Shown here in pieces: positions 1-8,106 of a DNA stretch of 18,130 nucleotides. Where the stretch lies: the NCBI GenBank assembly GCA_958430865.1, contig CAUDNR010001210.1, positions 1 through 18,130 on the forward strand, given 5' to 3'. The notes below the pieces were generated by a model, which ran no database searches, was not told the DNA's origin, and saw only the letters and a list, made by a program, of their open reading frames with translations. The first letter of the stretch is position 1, and each line of letters opens with the position of its first letter. Position numbers and translations under genes: made by a program. The stretch is from Entrophospora sp. SA101. Taxonomy: Eukaryota; Glomeromycota; Glomeromycetes; Entrophosporales; Entrophosporaceae.

Positions 1-108
1 GGAACTCTTGAAGACAAACCAAAACTGGGAAGAGGAGGAAACCAGGCAAGAATAAGAAGAGACCTGAAGAGGAAGGGAAAGCAAAGTGATTCATCAAGAG
101 ACAATTGA
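1..108 (+). mobile_element. 3' end of a retroelement reading frame (partial)
   Basis: Frame 1 is open from the window edge to a TGA at 106-108 (35 codons). The product is very basic and hydrophilic, rich in Lys, Arg and Gly (for example LGRGGNQARIRRDLKRKGK), and the DNA is strikingly purine-rich compared with its AT-rich surroundings. It lies just before a polypurine tract and a probable LTR start, which is where the end of a gag-pol frame would sit. I do not recognise a domain, and the assignment rests on position only. Confidence 0.3.
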
Positions 109-113
109 ATCTT

Positions 114-126
114 AAGGAGGGGAAGG
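114..126 (+). other. polypurine tract of an LTR retrotransposon
   Basis: AAGGAGGGGAAGG is a pure-purine run followed, after one T, by TGTGAGACAG, which begins with the TG expected for an LTR. The polypurine tract primes plus-strand DNA synthesis in LTR retrotransposons and abuts the 3' LTR. The arrangement fits; the identification is by position and composition. Confidence 0.5.
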
Positions 127-175
127 TTGTGAGACAGTAAAATAAGGACCGATAGAGAGGTCCCCACTTTTGCCG

Positions 176-183
176 ATCCAACC
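176..183. repeat. target site duplication, left copy
   Basis: ATCCAACC, identical to 1386-1393 and directly abutting the terminal inverted repeat that starts at 184. Confidence 0.8.
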
Positions 184-215
184 AGGACCCCGGAAACTCA
201 TATCAGATGTTCCCG
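184..215 (+). repeat. left terminal inverted repeat
   Basis: Starts AGGACCCCGGAAACT. Its reverse complement matches 1354-1385 at 30 of 32 positions; both differences are transitions. Confidence 0.85.
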
Positions 216-267
216 GCAAAATTGGGCAAATTTTATATGTAGTCTTTTTACTCAGCCTATCATATAT

Positions 268-350
268 TAACTTTATCTTGTCATTAATAGGAACATTTTT
301 TTTTGTCATATGTTTTTTACCCTTCTATTAGTCGGGACCCTTTTTTTAAA
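268..350 (+). repeat. two subterminal motif copies, left side
   Basis: Two degenerate copies of a ~28-bp unit of the form ACTTTAYCCT then ~10 bp then CRGGAACAT, centred near 270-298 and 315-343. They lie in the same orientation as copies near the right end (1160-1360), so they are direct repeats across the element rather than part of the inverted ends. Confidence 0.45.
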
Positions 351-729
351 TGTTTGTTACAATTATATATTTATTTATTATTTATTATTTATTATTTATT
401 ATTTATTTATTTAATTAATCATCCTTGCTATTAAAATAGAAACTAAATGTGAATGTGTTTCATCTGCATTAAAAAATGAATAAATATCTAATGAATCTTG
501 ACCTTGTGCTTTGGCACTGCATGCTCTTTTGCTATGTATATGACTGGAAAAAATTGAATCAATTAAATTGTTTTTTTAATAAAAATATAAATATAAATAT
601 ATTTCTTACATTTTTAAGTTTTTTAGTGAGTACCATTTATCTAATTTTAATTCTTTTCCACATATGCATCAAATATGGTTTGGATTAATTAGCTGTGAAA
701 AATATTTATGTCTGCACAATTTTATTTCC

Positions 730-909
730 TTAGGACACATAGGGTTTTCCATCAAGTGAAAGTTCGTTGTATTCATCATTACTGCATTCATCTAAGTTAT
801 CATTATGTTCATTGGATTCATCACCATCTGTATCATTATTTGCATCAATTTCATCAAAGGAATGTTTTTTATGAGTATTGTCAGCAATTAAAGGGAAATT
901 AAGGGTTGT
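730..909 (-). pseudogene. acidic coding relic inside the DNA transposon
   Basis: The minus strand is open for 59 codons before a TAA at 732-730. The product is strongly acidic, with Asp-Asn-Glu runs such as DANNDTDGDESNEHNDN, unlike the basic or hydrophobic products of the other frames. It is preceded by a TAG whose AG could be a splice acceptor (GCAATAG). There is no ATG nearby. It may be an exon left over from the element's own protein. I recognise no family. Confidence 0.3.
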
Positions 910-1159
910 CTATTGCGGCTGATTTATTGTATTAGAAGGTATAGTTTCTTTATTATGGTCTATAGATTTATTTTACCCTTTTTGTGGCTTGAATCAAAAT
1001 GTGTAATAGATATTATAGGGAAATCAAGGGTCGTTTGTATACATTTTTGTTGTGAGCATTCCCCATTATTCTCCATTATTTTTGTGAGAAATTTTGTGAA
1101 AAAAAAAAAAAAAATTTCAAATTGATCATATGGTGCGGTAACACCAACTATATTTTATA

Positions 1160-1360
1160 TATATGACTTTATCCTGTTACTAACAGGAACATTTTATAAA
1201 TTAATAATAAATTTACCCTTATACTAGCCAGGAGGCAAAAAAAACTTTACCCTGTAAAAACTTGAACAATTTTTAAGGTACTATTAATTTTACCTATAGC
1301 TTAGCCGGCAACTTTTGGAAATTTTTTATATAAACTTTACCCAGTCTACATGACGGGAAC
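1160..1360 (+). repeat. array of subterminal motif copies, right side
   Basis: About five degenerate units, each starting with a TTTACCC-like string and followed 10-15 bp later by a CNGGAAC-like string. They start near 1167, 1211, 1242, 1287 and 1336; the last leads into the right terminal inverted repeat. Subterminal arrays of this kind serve as transposase-binding sites in several DNA transposon families; binding here is inferred. Confidence 0.45.
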
Positions 1361-1385
1361 ATCTAATATAAGTTTCCGGGGTCCT
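1354..1385 (-). repeat. right terminal inverted repeat
   Basis: Ends AGTTTCCGGGGTCCT; inverted partner of 184-215 (30 of 32 positions match). Confidence 0.85.
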
Positions 1386-1393
1386 ATCCAACC
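1386..1393. repeat. target site duplication, right copy
   Basis: ATCCAACC, identical to 176-183, directly after the right terminal inverted repeat. Confidence 0.8.
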
Positions 1394-1520
1394 AAACCAA
1401 ATTACTGTAGAAGTCACGTGATTACCATCACTTCATTTCTATTTTTGTGAACCTACTGCGCAGTATCACACGAACAATTATTTCTATTCATATTTCTATA
1501 TTTATATTTCAAGAACTTGT

Positions 1521-1612
1521 TCAGCTGATGCAAATATTTACTTTGAATTATTAATTATCATTTCGTAATGCTCAGTTGACCCAAATATTTATTTAGCATT
1601 AATAAGCATATT
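1521..1612 (+). repeat. diverged ~51-bp direct duplication in the LTR upstream of its TATA box
   Basis: TCAGCTGATGCAAATATTTA starts at 1521 and TCAGTTGACCCAAATATTTA at 1572, a 51-bp offset, with similarity continuing for about 35 bp. Repeats upstream of a TATA box in an LTR often act as enhancers; that role is inferred. Confidence 0.4.
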
Positions 1613-1650
1613 TTATTGGACAAAATAGAGTAGAATTCATGTTATTTGCA

Positions 1651-1692
1651 ATACCTCAAGAGGTATAAAAAGACTTGGTTTAGACCAAGTCT
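1651..1692 (+). promoter_or_regulatory. LTR core promoter: TATA box between two perfect hairpins
   Basis: ATACCTC-AA-GAGGTAT (1651-1666) is a perfect 7-bp inverted repeat that overlaps a TATA box (TATAAAA, 1664-1670). It is followed at once by AGACTTGGT-TTAG-ACCAAGTCT (1671-1692), a perfect 9-bp stem with a 4-nt loop. The second hairpin would lie near the transcription start, so it could be at the 5' end of the retroelement RNA. Confidence 0.45.
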
Positions 1693-1973
1693 GAAGGATC
1701 ATGTTGATAACAATATTTTAATTATTGATCTAATAATTAATACTTCCTAACACTATTGTAATATAATATTATTATCACTAATAACACATAACATATTTTA
1801 CCCTAAAAATATTAATCTTTAATTTAACTAATCACCTGTCAAAGGGAGACCTTTGCTACACCTAGCAAGTAACCACCACTTTAATTATTGAGATATATCT
1901 AAAGGGGACGCCTTTGGGATATAATTATTTACATAGAACCTAGAGACCCTTCTATCCAGGAAGATAAAAGTAA

Positions 1974-2112
1974 TTTTGACTGTAAGTCAGCAGGTAGGCT
2001 GTGTGTCATACATATATATATATAAATAAAGGAAAATTGACTGTAAGTCAAGGGTAAGCTGTGTGTCAAACAATAAAATCAACTGTAAGTCAGCATGTAG
2101 GCTGTATGTTGA
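1974..2112 (+). repeat. three tandem units in the LTR
   Basis: Three copies of a ~35-bp unit, roughly TTGACTGTAAGTCAG then GGTAGGCTGTGTGTCA, at about 1974-2008, 2035-2068 and 2076-2112, with AT-rich spacers. Each copy contains the short inverted repeat TTGACT/AGTCAA or a one- or two-base variant of it. Confidence 0.6.
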
Positions 2113-2240
2113 GCTTTAAATAACCTATTAGTTAGGAAACTCGGATTGCATGCTTGCACTATCAAAAAATATTATTTATTTTCAAGAAGTGAATTTAAAT
2201 TACTTTACAGGATCATTTTGTGATCAAGAGGAGATGTGAA

Positions 2241-2679
2241 TTGGTATTAGAAAAAAACGGAGATAGAATTTCTTATTAATTTTTATTTATTTAATAAAGT
2301 ATTCGATAGGCTTTTAAATGAATCTAATTTTATTTGTTTATCTTGCATAATTGTTAAGATATGCAATTTTTTGTGCGCGCCCTTTTTTTTGAAACACACT
2401 GTATTTACGGCAAATGGTAGCTATTTATGGCAATAGTAGCTACCAGCCCAATCATTTACGGCAAGTGTCTTTAATGTAGAGATATTATAAAAGTATCTTA
2501 ACTTATAAATGTAAAGCTTTAAAGGAAGATTTAATCAAAAATTCAATTTTGTTTTTCTAATAAATTTGATCTTATAATTTTGTATTTTCTTAATAATTTT
2601 CGAACTTAGCGCAGTCATTGTTGCACCGTTTAGATGAATTTAAATTTAGTTAATAATATTAATATTAATACTAAAAAAA
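2241..2679 (+). promoter_or_regulatory. HGH1 upstream region with repeated TTTAYGGCAA boxes
   Basis: No gene is seen here. The notable part is 2404-2464: three direct copies of TTTA(C/T)GGCAA at 2404-2413, 2424-2433 and 2455-2464. They are interleaved with an inverted pair, TGGTAGCTA (2415-2423) and TAGCTACCA (2437-2445), forming a 9-bp stem around a 13-nt loop. The block is more GC-rich than its flanks and lies 215-275 bp upstream of the HGH1 start. AACACACTGTAT at 2393-2404 resembles a Tc1/mariner-type end (CAGTGTGTT inverted) and recurs near 11383. Promoter function is inferred. Confidence 0.4.
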
Positions 2680-4550
2680 ATGGATGAACAAATTGAATCG
2701 GTGAGCATAACAAAACATTATCATTCTAAAAAATAAATTAAAAATATTAATTTTTCTAAATGAATTAATTAAAGTTATTAGAATTTTTACATGATAATAA
2801 TTCAAATGTAAGATGGATGATTACGTTTTTATTTCCTATTCTTTTTAAAATCTTGAAAAGAGACACCTACTCTATAGCTTCCATCACCCAAAAAACTAAT
2901 ATCCGTATTTTTTTTAGGTCCGTAAAATAGCACTTGAACATTTATTAGGATATACAATTGATACTTCACCATATAAATCTATATTTAAACGTAACAATTT
3001 TAAACCTATAGAGGATTTAAAAAAACTTTGTAATGATGATATACCAGTTAGTACCCTATTTTTACCTCTATTGCTTTAGAATATTATTTATTTATTTACT
3101 AATGACGATGTTATTGTTTTGTTAGAATATTGCACATGATGCATTTAAAGCTTTAGTGAACCTTTCAAGCGATCAAGAAATTTATAAAAGATTAAATGAT
3201 GATGATTTTTTATTAATACTGGTAACAACAATCATGGTAAAAATAAAGTATTTATATATTTATTTTAAGGGAAGGGATTAATAATGATTATGATGATGAT
3301 AATAATAATAATACTTTATTATAAGGATTCTGAGGCAATATTTTCAGATTTAGCATGCATGCTATTATCAAATCTAACAAAAGATGAAAAAATTATTGTA
3401 AAAATATTATCATTTCATCAAAAAACAAAACAAAAACAAACCCAGAATCAGAATAATTCTTCAAAAACAGCATGCTTGATAATTGACCAATTAGTGGATA
3501 TATTTGTTAAAGGTTTAGATAGAAAATATAACAAAAATGCAGAATTTCATTTCTTAGCAAGTGTTTTTGCTAATGTTTCAATGGTAAAAAAATAACTTTT
3601 ATCAATAGTATTTATTAAAATATTAGACGATTAATTTTATAATTGGATTTTTTTTAAATTTGGGAAAATGAATAAACATTATTTATGAATGTAAAGTTAC
3701 CTCAAGGCCGTGAATATTTTCTAAATGAATCATCATCATCATCACCATCATCAATTAATGATAATGATAATATAGCACCAATCTCAAAATTAATTATATT
3801 CACTGAACATCCTAATTTGGTTAGAAGAGGTGGTGTGGACTCTTGTATAAAGTAATAATATATAGTATATGTTTATAAATATTTGTATATAGTTAAACAA
3901 AATAACCAACTTTATTATATTTTTATTTTTATCTAGAAATTGTTGTTTTGCAGTACATCATCATCCAAAGATGTTATCAAAATCAAATATAAACATTCTA
4001 CCATATATACTATTACCATTATGTGGACCGGAAGAATTTGATTTGGAAGTATGTTGAATGCATTAATTTTATAACCGTAATTATTAACATTAATATATAT
4101 TTTTTACATATATAATATAATAGGATATGGAAAATATGCCAGAAGATATTCAATTCTTACCTCCAGAAAAAGTAATTTCATTTTTTTAAGTATTTCATTT
4201 TTTGATAGACAATTTAAATTTAAACTTAATTTAATTTAATCAATTAGAAACGTGAACCAGATACAAATCTTAGAAAAATATTACTTGAAAGTTTATTATT
4301 ATTAACTAGTACACAAGAAGTTCGTGAAATATTACGTGAGAAAAAAGTTTATATAATTATTAGACAATTGCATCTTGCTATTGTAAAAAAAATGCCATCT
4401 AATGAAAATGAAAACAATGTTGAAGAAGAAGTAATTATTGAAAAAATTGTAAATATGTTGATGAGAGATGAATCATTGTCTTCATCCAATACAAATACAA
4501 ATGCTAATGATGTTGAAGATGATGAAGATTGTAAAATAGAAGAAATCTAG
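2680..4550 (+). CDS. HGH1: HGH1 family protein (eEF2 folding factor), 9 exons
   Basis: Exons: 2680-2700, 2775-2807, 2918-3046, 3126-3236, 3326-3583, 3697-3851, 3937-4048, 4124-4171, 4248-4550. They join in frame to 389 codons, close to the usual length of the family (about 390). All eight introns begin GT, end AG and are 74-113 nt. The 33-nt second exon is easy to miss; without it the N-terminal armadillo-like helix (LLEFLHDNNSN-VRKIALEHLLGY) is incomplete. Family hallmarks are RRGGVDSCIKNCCFAVHHHP (HGH1 N-terminal/DUF383 region), ILLPLCGPEEFD, then LPPEKKREPDTNLRKILLES and VYIIIRQLH (DUF384 region). The C-terminal ~45 residues are acidic and low-complexity, and a Ser run encoded by TCA repeats (3729-3753) is probably a linker. 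In yeast, Hgh1 is a cytosolic armadillo-repeat adaptor that helps the TRiC/CCT chaperonin fold elongation factor 2. The gene looks intact. Confidence 0.9.
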
Positions 4551-4725
4551 TAGTCTTGCATATTTCTTGGATATTTATTTTCTTTAAAAAAAAAATTAAT
4601 AGAAAATTATAGCATTAAACTATCATTATCCACCTTTTCTTCTTGTTTATTTGGTGACCATTTCAAATAAACATTAGCACTACTAATATAAGAATGAACT
4701 ATGATTTTTTATGCAACTTCTTTCC
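4551..4725 (+). other. HGH1 3' flank
   Basis: AT-rich sequence after the HGH1 stop codon (TAGTAG, a doubled stop). It presumably holds the 3' UTR; no convincing polyadenylation signal or other feature was identified. Confidence 0.3.
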
Positions 4726-4859
4726 TTATTTTGTATTTCTCTGTCAATATATCACTATTTAGTTAGTAAACAAAATAAAAACAAGGAAAATATTATTTTG
4801 TATTTCTCTGTCAATATATCACTATTTAGTTAGTAAACAAAATAAAAACAAGGAAAATA
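4726..4859 (+). repeat. perfect 67-bp tandem duplication
   Basis: The unit at 4726-4792 (starting TTATTTTGTATTTCTCTGTC) is repeated without change at 4793-4859, and the first 8 bases begin a third copy at 4860-4867. Complete identity implies a recent event or an assembly duplication. Confidence 0.95.
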
Positions 4860-4867
4860 TTATTTTG

Positions 4868-5164
4868 TTTATTTTTTCAATAAAAATATAACCATTTACA
4901 TCTATTCATTTATGTTATTTATATCAACTGCTATTATTTTCTAGTCATTGATAAATAATTTTACTTTAAATTATTCTCATTATTATTGTTATTGATAAAA
5001 ATGATAGAAGTGATCCAGGAATTGATAAATAAAAGAAGTAATAATAAAAGATAACAAGAATGTTTTTTTATTTAGAAATAATCAATAATAATAGTAGTAA
5101 TGATTTTATTTAAAAACAAATAAATCACATTTTTGCAATTATATGACTCCATTTTTGATACTAA
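4868..5164 (+). other. AT-rich spacer
   Basis: No gene, RNA or structured repeat was seen. Poly-A/T runs and short repeats of ATAATA are present. Confidence 0.4.
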
Positions 5165-5287
5165 GTCATCATAATTATAGTTGCAGACAGTTTCAGGTGT
5201 TGCAGAGGTTGTAGAAAAGGTCGCAACTCGAGCTTTAAAACTTGCAGTTGCAGAAGATGTGAAAACAGTTACAGACACCAACTTTAA
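5165..5287 (+). pseudogene. Cys-rich zinc-finger-like coding fragment
   Basis: The plus frame is open from 5165 to a TAA at 5285-5287. The product contains FRCCRGCRKGRNSSFKTCSC followed by RRCENSYRHQL. The spacing (C-C-x2-C, then C-x-C-x2-C-x-N) resembles small metal-binding Cys-rich segments seen in some transposon-encoded proteins. The DNA here is less AT-rich than its flanks, as expected of coding sequence. There is no start codon and no extension, so I treat it as a fragment of a lost gene. Confidence 0.3.
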
Positions 5288-5672
5288 TGTCAATGATGAT
5301 ATCAAATGTATTGAGATAACCAATAAACATTCATGTTCAAGGAAAGATTAAGAAACCATCTTTTAATTGTTTTACTTTTTAATATTTTGTTCTTTGATTG
5401 GTCTTTCTCCAACTCTCTTTCTCTCATCTAATGGAGTTATCATTTTGTTATTTCTAGATTTTAAATTGATTACCATCAATGATGGAGCTAATTGATTAAT
5501 TTTTTCAATTTCTCTTCATAAGTTACTGAACAATCATATTTTTTAAGCATTTAATTAAAACTATTCCACCGATTCATCTAAGCTTAATTCCATCATATAC
5601 TTCTCTTCAATTTAAAACTATTATAAAACATACAAAGTGAACATAAAATTATATAGATAGGGATAAGTATAT
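5288..5672 (+). other. spacer without recognisable gene
   Basis: AT-rich sequence with a pyrimidine-rich stretch around 5395-5440 (TCTTTCTCCAACTCTCTTTC). No feature could be supported. Confidence 0.35.
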
Positions 5673-6715
5673 ATGAAAAGTAATAATAAAAATATCAATT
5701 ATAATGGTTCTAATAAATATGAAAAGGCAATTAACTTTTTTAGAAAAAGGTTGTGTTTGTGGTTGTTCTTCAAGAATTTCTAAGGAAAAATTAAGGGGAT
5801 CTTTTCAAGCTCTCATTAAACCAGAAAAAAAGATATTTTTGATGACCCAACTTAAGGCAATCAATGGATGATGGATCAACAAGTAGTAGTAGATGTATTA
5901 AAAAAAAAACTAGGTCTAATAAAAGAACTCTCTATCACTGGGATCATAATACATCTCTTTGTCAAGAAATTTGTCTCAATATGTTGGGGATTGGTAGGAC
6001 TTATTTTGAAAACATCAGAAATCATCTAATAAACAATAGTCTTCTGCCAAGAATTTATGGTAATATTAAAAAGATGCCTCAATGGAAAACTAAAATGTTG
6101 ATTAATAAAAATGTTGCTGAAGTAGTAAAGAATTTTCTAAAAAATTATGCAGAAGTTCATGGATTACTAAGTCCAGGAAGAAGTACTAATAGAATAATTC
6201 AATTGTATTCTTACCAGCAGAAATGAACCACAAATCAGTGCATAGGGATTTCTGGCTGGTCTGGAAGAAGATGGCAAATTTAAATCCTTAAAGTATGATG
6301 CATTCAGGAAATTATGACATCAATTGACACCAGAGATTCAAATTATGAGTCCCAGGACTGACTGTGTGATGCTTGCCAACATTTTTGAAATGATTTACAT
6401 TACAATGTTCATCAAGAGGAAAATGCTAAAGAGTTACTAAAAGATTCAAAGAACATTTGTCCAAGGCCAGATTAGAAAGAAATTATTATAATAAAAATAC
6501 TAAATTGGCAGAAGAGCAAAGAAAATCAGTCAATCAAAATTATTCAAAGGGTAAAACACAATATTCAGTGCTGACAGCACTAATCATTATGGTTATGATT
6601 GAGCCCAAATGTTCATATACCACATTCAGATCAACAGGTAAGTAAAATCTATTCTTAGTTCATTCATTTGGTATCCAGGATGAAGCAGTAAGGAACAAAT
6701 TAATTTGTGATACGT
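5673..6715 (+). pseudogene. transposase-like gene, multiply frameshifted
   Basis: The same protein can be followed through all three plus frames. Segments in order: an N-terminal stretch with FLEKGCVCGCSSRIS and LRGSFQALIKPEKKIFLMTQ (about 5735-5855); the longest intact piece (5864-6226) with CLNMLGIGRTYFENIRNHL and VVKNFLKNYAEVHGLLSPGR; then VFLPAEMNHKSVHRDF, LAGLEEDGKFKSLKYDAFRK, HQLTPEIQIMSPRTD, CDACQHF, a KARLERNYYNKNTKLAEEQR segment (6457 on), and FGIQDEAVRNKL near 6670-6706. At least six frame changes or stops separate them, including a TGA where Trp is likely. The order matches a widespread family of DDE-like, transposon-derived proteins in fungi and invertebrates that I recognise by pattern but cannot name with certainty. 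The catalytic part is absent or unrecognisable. Confidence 0.65.
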
Positions 6716-6728
6716 GAGAGAAGTAGAT
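6700..6728 (+). repeat. left copy of 29-bp inverted repeat
   Basis: Contains TGTGATACGTGAGAGAAGTA; inverted match to 8107-8135 with two mismatches. Confidence 0.75.
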
Positions 6729-6981
6729 AAAAATCTATGTCAATCCGGGGCAAAAATGTGTAAAAATCGACGAATTGAGTATTTTTCTTCCAAGATAACA
6801 TGACCAAAATATCCACAAACAAAAACATAACATGATTTTTAGATCCATTAATACCATAAAATTATCTTTATTAAAAAAAATTTTTTCATTTAATAAAAAA
6901 ACAAACTTTACTTTTGGGCATCACTGGATTTGAAGTAAAAAAACCTAAATTCTCTGTGTAACTCTCATAGTTATTTTAAGA

Positions 6982-7558
6982 ACTACTCAAAACTTGTCCA
7001 CATAATTTCTTCCATCATCATTAAAGTCCTAGGAAATCATTTGCAGGAGAGTTAAATAATTTTCTTTATTGTTTCTAAATAAAAATTTGTTTTCTATTAT
7101 TTATAATTTTATTAAGGAATGTATTATTAATAACAGTTCAAATAAGTTGATTTCTTATAGTGGGTGGGAAATTAGATCACAGACAACAAAGACATTGATA
7201 TTAAACTATTCAAAACTTGACCACGTAATTTCTTCTGTCATCATTAAGTCTTGGGAAATAATTTTCTTGTTTTCTATTATGTATTTATAATTTTATCAAA
7301 AATTGTATCAATAATAATAACAGTTCAAATAAATTGTTTCCTTGTAGGAAATTAGATTACAGCAAATGCAAATTGTTAATATTAAAATTTCTTCTGTCAT
7401 CATTAAGTCTTGGGGAATAATTTACAGGAGAGTTAAAATAATTTTCTTTATTTATAATTTTATTAAAGATTGTTTCAATAATAATATAATTGTTTTCTTG
7501 TAGTGGGCAGGAAATTAGATCACACCAAAAGCAAGTTGTTAATATTAAAATAATTGTA
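6982..7558 (+). repeat. three long tandem repeat units (~180-220 bp)
   Basis: Units start near 6982, 7205 and 7383. Shared landmarks in order are CAAAACTTG (units 1 and 2), ATTTCTTC, TCATCATTAA, CAGGAGAGTTAAA (units 1 and 3), ATAACAGTTCAAATAA (units 1 and 2) and GGAAATTAGAT. The copies have diverged and carry small deletions. The open frame over 7069-7290 falls inside the repeats and has no coding character. Confidence 0.7.
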
Positions 7559-7576
7559 TGATAAATTACTTGAAAT

Positions 7577-7958
7577 TCATTTATTGTAATTTGCTAACAT
7601 TTTATCAGCTACATCTCTTTTCATTTCTGCTGAGTATCTAGAAACCCAATTACGTATAGTTTCTACCTAGGAATTTCATCATGAGAAAGTTGGGTATTAT
7701 GAACAGATTCTTCAATAAGTTCTTTATGCATATCCTCCGGTGTAAACCTTTGGATCTTATCATAATAATACAAAGCAAAAAATTTATATTATTTAGTTCA
7801 GTTAAAATTGTCATGCCTAAACAAATAGGGTAAAATTCCGAGCCATTTTCAGTAGAAATTTCATGCCACCAGTGATGAGCAAAAGGTCCATAGTATAAAT
7901 TAAAGTCAATTATTCCTTGAGATGCAAGTGTTGGTGAAACTTCTTTATGTTTAGACAT
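7577..7958 (-). pseudogene. mobile-element protein relic, frameshifted
   Basis: Reading the minus strand from ATG at 7958, the first segment gives MSKHKEVSPTLASQGIIDFN and continues to about 7775. A one-base shift in a run of six T then gives FALYYYDKIQRFTPEDMHKE and VHNTQLSHDEIP, and a second shift near 7668 gives VETIRNWVSRYSAEMKRDVA to a TGA at 7577-7579. All three segments have normal amino-acid composition, and the last two look like helical, DNA-binding-type sequence, so one broken gene of about 125 codons is more likely than three chance frames. A short intron at one of the joins cannot be excluded. I infer that it belonged to the surrounding inverted-repeat unit. Confidence 0.5.
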
Positions 7959-8106
7959 TTAAATAAAAATTTTATATTTATACAATATGTACAAAAAAAT
8001 TTTTTTAATATATGAATAATTATATGGATGTGTCTGGATTCAGAAAATGAGACTTTTTATTAATAGATATTAACCCCGTTTTTTATTATTAAAAAATATG
8101 CCGATC

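Larger units (their letters stand above)
184..1385. mobile_element. nested DNA transposon, 1202 bp, 32-bp TIRs, 8-bp target duplication
   Basis: The two ends are inverted copies (184-215 and 1354-1385) that match at 30 of 32 positions. They are flanked by a perfect direct repeat, ATCCAACC, at 176-183 and 1386-1393. An 8-bp duplication is typical of hAT-superfamily elements, although the AGGACCCCGG terminus is not the usual hAT CAGGG-type end, so the superfamily is open. No intact transposase is present, so the element is probably non-autonomous and was mobilised by another copy. A minus-strand coding relic lies inside at 730-909. Removing the element and one target copy restores a continuous LTR sequence. 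Confidence 0.8.
128..2240 (+). mobile_element. 3' LTR of a retrotransposon, split by a DNA transposon
   Basis: The LTR begins with TG directly after the polypurine tract. It is interrupted at 184-1385 by a DNA transposon; with the insert and one 8-bp target copy removed it is about 0.9 kb. It has promoter-like features: a TATA box (GGTATAAAAAG, about 1662-1672) flanked by two perfect hairpins, an upstream ~51-bp duplication and three downstream tandem units. The 3' end is uncertain; I place it near 2240 because the sequence then turns into plain AT-rich DNA leading to the next gene. A weak primer-binding-site-like string (TTGGTATTAGA, about 2240) was noted but should not follow a 3' LTR. The 5' LTR is outside the window. 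Confidence 0.5.

Noticed and set aside
112..309. 65-codon minus-strand open frame at the left end
   Set aside because: It spans the LTR/transposon junction and the terminal inverted repeat, so it is a by-product of the insertion and not a gene.
476..688. 70-codon hydrophobic plus-strand frame
   Set aside because: It lies inside the DNA transposon in very AT-rich sequence; Leu/Ile/Phe/Tyr-rich products of this kind arise readily from T-rich DNA.
2238..2256. Primer-binding-site-like string TTGGTATTAGA
   Set aside because: It resembles an initiator-tRNA primer site, but such a site should follow a 5' LTR, and no internal retroelement sequence follows.
2700..4250. Reading the 3284-3595 and 4368-4550 frames as separate small genes
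   Set aside because: Both are internal parts of HGH1 exons joined by GT-AG introns.
5072..5323. 83-codon minus-strand frame
   Set aside because: The opposite strand carries the more convincing Cys-rich frame; the Ser/Thr/Val-rich product looks like its antisense shadow.
7069..7290. 73-codon plus-strand frame
   Set aside because: It lies within the three-unit tandem repeat and is not preserved between units.
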